Assembly: GCA_019416065.1 (NCBI GenBank)
Contig: DXYB01000022.1
Coordinates: 1-33,369, forward strand
DNA: 33,369 bases
Direction: 5' to 3'
Source of the DNA: Acidaminococcus sp.
GTDB taxonomy: Bacteria > Bacillota > Negativicutes > Acidaminococcales > Acidaminococcaceae
Part shown: positions 23,900 through 30,210 of the stretch, one piece after another
Layout: each line of letters opens with the position of its first letter
Numbering within the stretch: the first letter of the stretch is position 1
Position numbers and translations under genes: made by a program
Notes under the pieces: model-generated
The model's input: the letters and a program-made list of their open reading frames with translations, nothing else
What the model was told of the DNA's origin: nothing
Databases searched by the model: none

Positions 23900-24343
23900 T
23901 TAGAGAATCACCATTACGTCGCCGGTAGCCACAGTATCTCCGGCGCTGACACGAACGTCAGAAACAGTACCATCTTCCGGAGCCATAATTTCGTTCTGCA
24001 TCTTCATTGCTTCCAGAATTAGCAGTACGTCGCCTGCTTCTACTTTATCGCCAGGTTTCACATTGACAGACAACACTTTACCAGGCATAGGAGCTTCTAC
24101 AGTAACAGAGCCAGCAGGAGCAGGCGCAGCCGCCGGTTTAGCAGCAGGAGCCGGAGCAGCGGCAGGAGCTGGAGCCGGAGCAGCAGCCGGTTTAGCGGCA
24201 GGAGCCGGAGCAGCCGCTACGGGAGCAGGCGCAGCTACGGCAGGAGCAGCTGGAGCGGCCGGAGCAGCCGTTACCGCACCGCCAACTTCTTCGACTTCAA
24301 CCGTATACACAGTACCATTAACGTTAACATTGAATTTTCTCAT
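23900..24343 (-). CDS. gcdC: Biotin carrier protein, gamma subunit of glutaconyl-CoA decarboxylase
   Basis: This 147-residue carrier shuttles the carboxyl group between carboxyltransferase and GcdB. The C-terminal biotinyl domain (about 79-147) has the EAMKM motif, with Lys114 as the biotin site. Residues 26-77 are almost pure Ala/Pro with two lysines, a flexible swinging arm. Residues 43-58 and 61-76 are identical, showing a tandem duplication. A. fermentans GcdC has a similar 50-residue Ala/Pro linker. The ATG follows AAGGAGG. Biotin must be attached by a ligase not encoded here. Confidence 0.95.
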   Translation of the reverse strand: MRKFNVNVNGTVYTVEVEEVGGAVTAAPAAPAAPAVAAPAPVAAAPAPAAKPAAAPAPAPAAAPAPAAKPAAAPAPAGSVTVEAPMPGKVLSVNVKPGDKVEAGDVLLILEAMKMQNEIMAPEDGTVSDVRVSAGDTVATGDVMVIL

Positions 24344-24389
24344 GAGAATACCCTCCTTAAACTAGATGAAAGCAATCAGTGAAATTCCA

Positions 24390-24409
24390 GAACCGCCCCT
24401 CAACGGTTC
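24390..24409 (-). other. Small hairpin between gcdD and gcdC
   Basis: GAACCG (24390-24395) and CGGTTC (24404-24409) form a perfect six-base-pair stem with an eight-base loop in the 68-base gap. There is no T-run, so it is not a terminator. It could be an RNA processing or stability element that lets the carrier protein be made at a different level. Confidence 0.35.
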
Positions 24410-24411
24410 CT

Positions 24412-24744
24412 TCAGTTGGTAAAGAAATGCTGGGGCAGAGCCATTGGCTCCATCTTTCTTTTGTGGTCTTCGATCGCGGCCATAAGGGCAGCTGCTATCA
24501 TATCGTCTTCATCCTGGACCAGGGCTAGGACAGCGGCAATCGCTGCCACTTTTTCCTCTTCCTGTCTCCGAGAAGCAGCCGCAGATGCAGTAGGTTTAGC
24601 CGCTAATGGCTTTTTTTTTGCGGCAGTTTTGTTCTTCGTCGGATCAATGGCATGGATGAGTACCATCAAAATCCCCAAACAAATCAGAACCCCGAACACA
24701 ATCGCCATGTTGATTAGCATAATCAGCCACGGGTTGTCGGTCAT
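24412..24744 (-). CDS. gcdD: Delta subunit of glutaconyl-CoA (or methylmalonyl-CoA) decarboxylase
   Basis: This 110-residue protein has one N-terminal membrane helix (about residues 6-29, LIMLINMAIVFGVLICLGILMVLI), a Lys/Ala-rich linker, and a C-terminal OadG-like helix with EEEKVAAIAAVLAL. It probably anchors the carboxyltransferase to the membrane complex. The start at 24744 (MTDNPWL) has GAGGTG upstream and gives nearly the same length as A. fermentans GcdD (about 107); the longer frame to 24777 lacks a site. It lies 48 bases after the mmdA-like gene. Confidence 0.88.
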   Translation of the reverse strand: MTDNPWLIMLINMAIVFGVLICLGILMVLIHAIDPTKNKTAAKKKPLAAKPTASAAASRRQEEEKVAAIAAVLALVQDEDDMIAAALMAAIEDHKRKMEPMALPQHFFTN

Positions 24745-24792
24745 ACATTTCACCTCACTTTCTTTTGTAAACCTCAATGGTTTATATCAAAA

Positions 24793-26325
24793 TCACAGCG
24801 GAATATTACCATGTTTCTTTTTGGGTTGGTGTTCCTGCTTTGATTTTAACATACGTAGCGCTTTAATAACAGTAGGGCGCGTTGTTTTTGGTTCAATGAC
24901 CATTTCTACCATACCATGTTTGGCCGCATAATAGGGTGTGGCAAATTCGGCATTGTATTCCTGTGTCTTTTTTTCTTTTTCCACAGGATCATCATGCCGG
25001 AAAATAATATTGGCAGCGCCCTGGGGCCCCATTACCGCTATTTCCGCAGTAGGCCAAGCAATTACGTGATCCGCCCCCAAATCCTGGGCGCACATAGCAA
25101 GATATGCTCCACCATAGGCTTTGCGGGTAACCAAGGTGATTTTAGGAACCGTAGCCTCACAATACGCATACAGCATCTTGGCCCCATGGCGGATAATACC
25201 ACCATATTCCTGATCCGTCCCCGGTAAAAATCCTGGTACATCCACAATATTTAACAGTGGAATATTAAATGCATCGCAGAAGCGGATAAACCGTGCTGCT
25301 TTATCAGACGCATCAATATCCAAACACCCTGCCATAATCCGTGGCTGGTTAGCAATAATTCCTACCGTAGTCCCATCCATACGTCCCAGACAAGTAATAA
25401 TATTTCTGGCATACATCCGGTGCGGTTCCAGATATTCCCCATTATCCACGATGCTGCGAATGACTTTATACATATCATAGGGCACCTGGGAACTATCCGG
25501 GACAATGGTATTCAGGCTTTCATCCATCCGGTAGGCACTGTCCCCTGTATCATATACCGGCGGATTTTCCCGATTATTGCTAGGCAAAAAGCTTAGCAGA
25601 TACCGGATCTGTTCCAAACAATCCGCATCATTATCAGCAGGGAAATCAGCTACGCCGCTACGGGTGCAGTGGGTGAACGTTCCGCCCAGGTCTTCTTGTC
25701 CCACAATTTCTCCGGTTACAGTTTTCACCACTTCCGGCCCTGTAATAAACATCTTGGAATTTTTCTTGACCATATAAATAAAATCAGTCAACGCAGGACT
25801 ATACACTGCCCCACCAGCACAAGGCCCCATAATCGCAGAAATCTGGGGAATCACACCGGATGCTCGGGTATTTTGCATAAACATTTTACCAAAGCCTGCC
25901 AACGCATCGGTTGCTTCCTGGATCCGGGCCCCGCCGGAATCTTCCATTCCTACAATAGGAGCCCCCACTTCCAGTGCCATCTTTTGTACCTTGGCAATTT
26001 TATTGGCATGCATCTCGCCCAGAGAGCCGCCTTCCACGGTAAAGTCCTGGGCATAGACAAAGACAGTCCGGCCATTTACGGTACCGTACCCGGTAACAAC
26101 CCCGTCACCTGCCAGGTACTTCTTGTCCTGCCCAAAATTAAAGCACCGGTGCTCCACAAATTTATCCAGCTCAACAAAACTTCCTTCATCCAGAAAGCTA
26201 TGAATTCTTTCCCTTGCGGTCATCTTCCCGGAATCATGTTGTTTGCCGATTCGTTTGGCACCGCCGCCTGCCTCGATTTTCTCATATCGTTCAAACATAT
26301 CATCAATTTTTTCTTTTGTAGTCAA
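24793..26325 (-). CDS. mmdA: Methylmalonyl-CoA decarboxylase-type carboxyltransferase, alpha subunit
   Basis: This 510-residue protein is of the PccB/MmdA type. It has two crotonase-fold domains and the motifs MEDSGGARIQEA, IMGPCAGGAVYSPALTDF, VPGFLPGTDQEYGGIIRHGAK, and RKAYGGAYLAMCAQDLGADHVIAWPTAEIAVMGP. The C terminus, KKKHGNIPL, is typical of the methylmalonyl/propionyl-CoA enzymes. It would move the carboxyl group of (S)-methylmalonyl-CoA, or another short acyl-CoA, to biotin on GcdC. It starts with TTG at 26325, preceded by AGGAGGTG. It heads the gcdDCB genes and so may share their membrane pump with GcdA. The true substrate is not proven by the sequence. Confidence 0.88.
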   Translation of the reverse strand: MTTKEKIDDMFERYEKIEAGGGAKRIGKQHDSGKMTARERIHSFLDEGSFVELDKFVEHRCFNFGQDKKYLAGDGVVTGYGTVNGRTVFVYAQDFTVEGGSLGEMHANKIAKVQKMALEVGAPIVGMEDSGGARIQEATDALAGFGKMFMQNTRASGVIPQISAIMGPCAGGAVYSPALTDFIYMVKKNSKMFITGPEVVKTVTGEIVGQEDLGGTFTHCTRSGVADFPADNDADCLEQIRYLLSFLPSNNRENPPVYDTGDSAYRMDESLNTIVPDSSQVPYDMYKVIRSIVDNGEYLEPHRMYARNIITCLGRMDGTTVGIIANQPRIMAGCLDIDASDKAARFIRFCDAFNIPLLNIVDVPGFLPGTDQEYGGIIRHGAKMLYAYCEATVPKITLVTRKAYGGAYLAMCAQDLGADHVIAWPTAEIAVMGPQGAANIIFRHDDPVEKEKKTQEYNAEFATPYYAAKHGMVEMVIEPKTTRPTVIKALRMLKSKQEHQPKKKHGNIPL

Positions 26326-26375
26326 CTATATACACCTCCTAAGAATGGATTTTTCGGGAAAACTAAAACAGTGTC

Positions 26376-26404
26376 ATTGTATCATAAACAACACCTTGTT
26401 TCCA
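26376..26404 (-). promoter_or_regulatory. Promoter of the mmdA-gcdDCB operon
   Basis: On the minus strand TGATACAAT gives an extended -10 (TACAAT, 26376-26381). Seventeen bases upstream lies TGGAAA (26399-26404), four of six matches to the -35 consensus. It sits just after the hairpin at 26420-26447, so the decarboxylase operon can be read independently of the CoA-transferase gene. Confidence 0.5.
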
Positions 26405-26419
26405 CTTATTTTCGGAATA

Positions 26420-26447
26420 TACGGACGGGAGTAATCTCCCGTCCGTA
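26420..26447 (-). terminator. Hairpin after the CoA-transferase gene
   Basis: A perfect 12-base-pair inverted repeat (arm TACGGACGGGAG) has a four-base loop and lies eight bases after the stop at 26456. The T-run downstream is poor, so termination may be partial or the hairpin may protect the mRNA end. Confidence 0.65.
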
Positions 26448-26455
26448 CCACATAT

Positions 26456-27979
26456 TTATTCAGCTTCCATTGTGCCAGTTTTGAGAAGTCTCTCGTGGAA
26501 AGAGAACGCCTCAGAAAGAAGATGCGGCGTCTGGCTGTAATTGCAGGCAACACAAGCCCGCTCAAAATAATCCTGCAGCATCGGCTGGAATTTAGGGTTA
26601 GCAATTTTATCAATAATAATGGGTGCTCTTTCTTTCGGAGAAAGGCCACGCAAATCCGCTACCCCTCGTTCTGAAACGATGATATCCACATCATGTTCCG
26701 TACTGTCAATATGGGAACAGAACGGTACTACGGAGCTGACCTTACCACCTTTGGCCATACTGGTCGTAAAGAATACAGTCAGGTAGGCGTTGCGGGCAAA
26801 ATCGCCGCTGCCACCAATCCCGTTCATGAGTTTTGTCCCGCCCACATGGGAAGAATTCACATTTCCGTAGATATCCACTTCAATAGCCGTATTCATGGCA
26901 ATAACGCCAAGTCTGCGGATCACTTCCGGGTTATTAGAAATTTCCTGCGGCCGCAGAATCAAATGTTTCTTATACTGTTCCAAATTGTTCCGCAGCTTTT
27001 CCATATACGGAGCAGACGGTGTCAAAGAAGCCCCGCAAGCCACCCTTAGTTTACCAGCATCAATCAGGTCAAACATCCCATCTTGAATCACTTCAGAGTA
27101 GACACTAAGATCAGTGAAATCAGAATGTACCAAGCCGTTAATTACCGCATTGGCCACACTACCCACACCGCTTTGCAAAGGTAAGAGATTTTTGGGAAGG
27201 CGCCCGGCCTTAACTTCAGCTTTGAAGAACTCCACCAGATTCCGTCCCATGGCCCGGGCATTTTCGTCCACGGCAGCCAGTTTGCTGGGCTGATCCGGAA
27301 TATCACACGGAACAATCGCTGCGACCTTATCCAAATCGCAGGGAATATAAGGTGTCCCAATTAAATCTTCCGGTTTTTCAATGGGGATTGGCTTCCGGTT
27401 GGGGGGATCCAAAGGAACATAGCAATCATGCATTCCTTCCAGTTCCACCGGCTGTGTCACATTAACTTCGATGATCACTTTCCGTGCACTTTGCACATAC
27501 CCGCACGTTCCGCCCAGACTCGTAGTGGGAATAATCCCGATTTTGCCCTTTCCCAAATCTTTAATCGAACAAGCTTCTACGATGGCTACGTCTACATCCT
27601 TGTGTCCCGGTTCATAGCCATAACGGGCATTTTGGTTGAACATGCTCAGGTGCGCATCCGTATATTTGATTTTCCCGGTATTGATGGCATTCCGGCAATT
27701 TTTATCGGTTTGGTAAGGCATACGCCGGTTGATGATCCCCGCATTGACCATATCCGTATCAATTTCTGTCCCGGCCAGTACGTTCCATACATCCACTTTA
27801 AACGGATGTTGTTTCGCTTTTTCGCAGAGTGCCAATGGCAGTGCTTTGGGGTATCCAGACGGAGTAAACCCGCTCATCCCCAAGACCATACCGTCCCGGA
27901 TAAATTCTGCTGCTTTATCAGCCGACATAATCTTACTGAGGGCTGCCGCGCAATGGACGCGCTCTGTAATATCAATCAT
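26456..27979 (-). CDS. Acyl-CoA:carboxylate CoA-transferase (acetyl-CoA hydrolase/transferase family)
   Basis: This 507-residue class I CoA-transferase belongs to the Cat1/AarC/succinate CoA-transferase family. The probable catalytic glutamate is Glu296 in VYSEVIQDG, and the glycine-rich NGIGGSGDFARNAY loop is intact. It could exchange CoA between propionyl-CoA or acetyl-CoA and succinate or butyrate. Next to an MmdA-type carboxyltransferase, a propionyl-CoA:succinate enzyme is attractive, but acetate:butyryl-CoA exchange would equally suit a glutamate fermenter. The ATG follows AGGAGG. A hairpin lies just after the stop. Confidence 0.88.
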   Translation of the reverse strand: MIDITERVHCAAALSKIMSADKAAEFIRDGMVLGMSGFTPSGYPKALPLALCEKAKQHPFKVDVWNVLAGTEIDTDMVNAGIINRRMPYQTDKNCRNAINTGKIKYTDAHLSMFNQNARYGYEPGHKDVDVAIVEACSIKDLGKGKIGIIPTTSLGGTCGYVQSARKVIIEVNVTQPVELEGMHDCYVPLDPPNRKPIPIEKPEDLIGTPYIPCDLDKVAAIVPCDIPDQPSKLAAVDENARAMGRNLVEFFKAEVKAGRLPKNLLPLQSGVGSVANAVINGLVHSDFTDLSVYSEVIQDGMFDLIDAGKLRVACGASLTPSAPYMEKLRNNLEQYKKHLILRPQEISNNPEVIRRLGVIAMNTAIEVDIYGNVNSSHVGGTKLMNGIGGSGDFARNAYLTVFFTTSMAKGGKVSSVVPFCSHIDSTEHDVDIIVSERGVADLRGLSPKERAPIIIDKIANPKFQPMLQDYFERACVACNYSQTPHLLSEAFSFHERLLKTGTMEAE

Positions 27980-28043
27980 TTCCTATTCCTCCTGTCTTCC
28001 TACGGTAAAGGCTAGACGATGTAAAACAACTTGCTATTTTTTG

Positions 28044-28093
28044 AAAATTGCTATGATTGGAAATATATCTATGTGACCAATCATAGCAATTTT
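28044..28093. terminator. Bidirectional-looking hairpin downstream of the hydrogenase-like gene
   Basis: AAAATTGCTATGATTGG (28044-28060) is the exact reverse complement of 28077-28093, with a 16-base loop. It lies immediately after the stop of the hydrogenase-like gene and about 65 bases before the CoA-transferase ATG. On the plus strand it is followed by T residues. On the minus strand it probably separates the regulatory block from the CoA-transferase. I see no strong promoter in 27980-28043. Confidence 0.65.
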
Positions 28094-28095
28094 TT

Positions 28096-29391
28096 TCACA
28101 ATTTGCAAGGATTCTTCACACGCTTCAAAAAAATACAATTCTCTTCTTTTACATATCCCCGCACCACGTCTTCCGCAAAAGCCCTACAAGTAGGCGAGCC
28201 ACATCCCCCGCAGTCCAGATGAGGTAAACTATCCTCCAATGCTTTCAGTTGTTGCATTTTTTCCAACGCTTCTCCAAAATTCTCGGAAAGCGGTGGATGA
28301 GGTTTTGGCTCCAACGCCTTCACATACTCTGCAGAAACGGGAAAATGTTCTAGGATCCTGGCCCGCTGCATCACGAGTTCTCGGGAACCGGACTCTCTAT
28401 CTCTGCGTTGCTGCACTCGCTGATGGAGATTTTTGGCCGCAATAAATTTATTGACGGCAACATTAGGGCCGCCAAGACATCCACCACTGCAGCTATAACA
28501 TACCGCATACCGTACATCCGTCAGTTTTGCCATGCTGATCTGCTCCAGCAGTTCATTAACCTCTGCAGGACCTTGTGCTACTACGGCATTGATAGTCCCC
28601 GTAGATTCCAGTTCCCCTTGCCAGCTACCCCAGGCAAGGCTGTAAGAAGATCCCAAGGTGGCAGCTGGTAACTCATTGCAGTTTTCCTGTACTTTTTTGA
28701 TTGCTTTCGTTAGTGGACCGTACAGAGAATTGATGGCAAAAGATCCTGTTACAGCAGTATGAGCCACATCCACGGACTGATGGATATTTGTCCCTTTTGC
28801 AGGACAGGGAGACAAAAACCAGATCCCCACTTCTTCGGGAGGAATCCCCAGACGTAAAATGGTTTCCCTTCTTGTATAAATCGCCGCCGCCTCTGCCGGA
28901 GCCAAAATAGGAATAACCTGCTTAACAAGTTCAGGGTAATGAGTCTGGATCAGTCTTAGCACTGCAGGACACGCAGAAGAAACAAGGGGAAACGGGCCCG
29001 TATACTCCCGGATATACGTTTCCATTTCCCGGCTGACGTAATCTCCGGCCAACGCCACATCAAACACATCAGAAAAACCAATTTCCCGCAGTGCCTGCCA
29101 AATCACGGAAGCTGATATATGTCCATCAAATTGCGCATACAAAGAAGGTGTAGCAAGCGCAATATTTACTTTGTATTTTTTTAGTTCGTCCAGATCATCA
29201 GCCCAACCTTCTACAGCCCTGGTCGGGCAGCACCGAATGCATTCCCCGCAGTCAATACACTTATCAGAAAGGATCAGTGCTTTGCCGTCCCGCACACGGA
29301 TTGCCTCCGGCAGGCATTTTTTCACGCATTGCAGGCAGCCAGTGCATAGCGCTTTTTGGATCCGAACAGAATTCAGATAGTGTTCAGCCAC
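28096..29391 (-). CDS. Sensor-type [FeFe]-hydrogenase-like iron-sulphur protein
   Basis: This 431-residue protein, from a GTG at 29391 (19 bases after the previous stop, AAGAGG upstream), begins with two ferredoxin-type [4Fe-4S] motifs (Cys 16/19/22/26 and 45/48/51/55). The hydrogenase H-cluster domain follows. The four H-cluster cysteines are kept: SSACP (Cys141), SPCPAK (Cys196), and CSGGC (Cys301, Cys305). Ala140 replaces the proton-transfer cysteine, and Ser and Tyr replace two active-site methionines. A C-terminal FeS domain (Cys 394/397/402/419) ends the protein. This pattern fits putative sensory (group C-like) hydrogenases rather than catalytic ones. It lacks the PAS and phosphatase domains often fused to them. 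The frame continues to a TTG at 29430 without a ribosome site. Confidence 0.82.
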   Translation of the reverse strand: MAEHYLNSVRIQKALCTGCLQCVKKCLPEAIRVRDGKALILSDKCIDCGECIRCCPTRAVEGWADDLDELKKYKVNIALATPSLYAQFDGHISASVIWQALREIGFSDVFDVALAGDYVSREMETYIREYTGPFPLVSSACPAVLRLIQTHYPELVKQVIPILAPAEAAAIYTRRETILRLGIPPEEVGIWFLSPCPAKGTNIHQSVDVAHTAVTGSFAINSLYGPLTKAIKKVQENCNELPAATLGSSYSLAWGSWQGELESTGTINAVVAQGPAEVNELLEQISMAKLTDVRYAVCYSCSGGCLGGPNVAVNKFIAAKNLHQRVQQRRDRESGSRELVMQRARILEHFPVSAEYVKALEPKPHPPLSENFGEALEKMQQLKALEDSLPHLDCGGCGSPTCRAFAEDVVRGYVKEENCIFLKRVKNPCKL

Positions 29392-29410
29392 TCCACCGTG
29401 CCTCTTTTCT

Positions 29411-29830
29411 TCAAGGGGATGCAATGGCAAACGTCATCGTGACAGTTGTCCCCGCCCCCACTTTCGTTTGTATTTCCAGATTATCCGATACCTTCTTCAT
29501 ATTTGGCAAGCCCATGCCGGCGCCAAAGCCCATGGAGCGGATTTTTGCCGAGGCCGTGGACCACCCTTCCTGCATGGCTTTATCCACATCAGGAATCCCT
29601 GGCCCGTGGTCAGAAATGATAACTTTAATAGCAGGCACTTCCATTTCTACCCGAATTTCTCCACCGCCGCCATGAATCAGGCAATTCATTTCCCCTTCGT
29701 AGGTTCCAATTGCGATGCGACGAATTAATTCTGGTGCTAATCCCAACTGTTTTAATAGACCTTTCAGAGAAGCCGACGCCATCCCCGCCCGTTCAAAATC
29801 ATCAGGAATGACCTGATATACTTCTTCCAT
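29411..29830 (-). CDS. RsbW-like anti-sigma/serine kinase ATP-binding protein
   Basis: This 139-residue GHKL-fold protein has an N box with Glu45 and Asn49 (GTYEGEMNCLIHGG), a G1 box, DHGPGIPD (74-81), and a G2 box, GFGAGMGL (101-108), all intact. Such proteins bind ATP and act as anti-sigma factors or kinases in partner switching. Its ATG abuts the TAA of the DRTGG gene (TAAATG), and it is followed by the hydrogenase-like gene, so it may transmit the redox state sensed by that protein. No matching anti-anti-sigma STAS protein is present in the window. Confidence 0.85.
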   Translation of the reverse strand: MEEVYQVIPDDFERAGMASASLKGLLKQLGLAPELIRRIAIGTYEGEMNCLIHGGGGEIRVEMEVPAIKVIISDHGPGIPDVDKAMQEGWSTASAKIRSMGFGAGMGLPNMKKVSDNLEIQTKVGAGTTVTMTFAIASP

Positions 29831-30193
29831 TTATTTTTTGTCCTTGGGCGAACAGCCACGAAGTCCTAATGTATACAGTCGTCCACAGGCTTCAAACATG
29901 GTATAGCGGGTATACAGCACGGGAATATCTTTATTTTTGGCCATGAGCAATACATCCGGTTCCGGATGTTTATCCCGCACGAACACAATAGCAGCCGCAT
30001 CACTGACATCGGCCGTACGTACCACTTGTACGTTTAAAAGACCTGTAAGTAGTACCGCATCGTCTTTGGTATAGGCCAGCACATCGCTCATCATATCGCT
30101 GCCGCAAGCAGAATGCACTTCCCGGTTCATAGCCTCTGCCCCTACCGCAATTTGTGCATCCAATACCTTCGCCACATCTTTCAACTGAATCAT
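29831..30193 (-). CDS. DRTGG-domain protein
   Basis: This 120-residue protein consists of one DRTGG domain: MIQLKDVAKVLDAQIAVG..., DVLAYTKDDAVLLTGLLNVQVVRTADVSDAAAIVFVRDK. DRTGG domains occur with CBS domains and in phosphotransacetylase-like proteins and may bind a small ligand. The ATG at 30193 has GGAGG eight bases upstream; the longer frame to 30247 overlaps the regulator gene and is not credible. Similar proteins occur next to HATPase proteins and hydrogenase subunits in many Firmicutes. Confidence 0.8.
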   Translation of the reverse strand: MIQLKDVAKVLDAQIAVGAEAMNREVHSACGSDMMSDVLAYTKDDAVLLTGLLNVQVVRTADVSDAAAIVFVRDKHPEPDVLLMAKNKDIPVLYTRYTMFEACGRLYTLGLRGCSPKDKK

Positions 30194-30210
30194 TTTTTCT
30201 TCCTCCCTTT

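Noticed and set aside
24063..24365. Ala/Gly-rich open frame on the plus strand
   Set aside because: It is the mirror of the Ala/Pro linker of GcdC; GCN and CCN codons give Gly/Ala codons on the other strand.
28096..29391. Catalytic hydrogenase of the fermentation pathway
   Set aside because: The proton-transfer cysteine is replaced by alanine, two active-site methionines are missing, and no NADH- or ferredoxin-coupled partner subunits are nearby.
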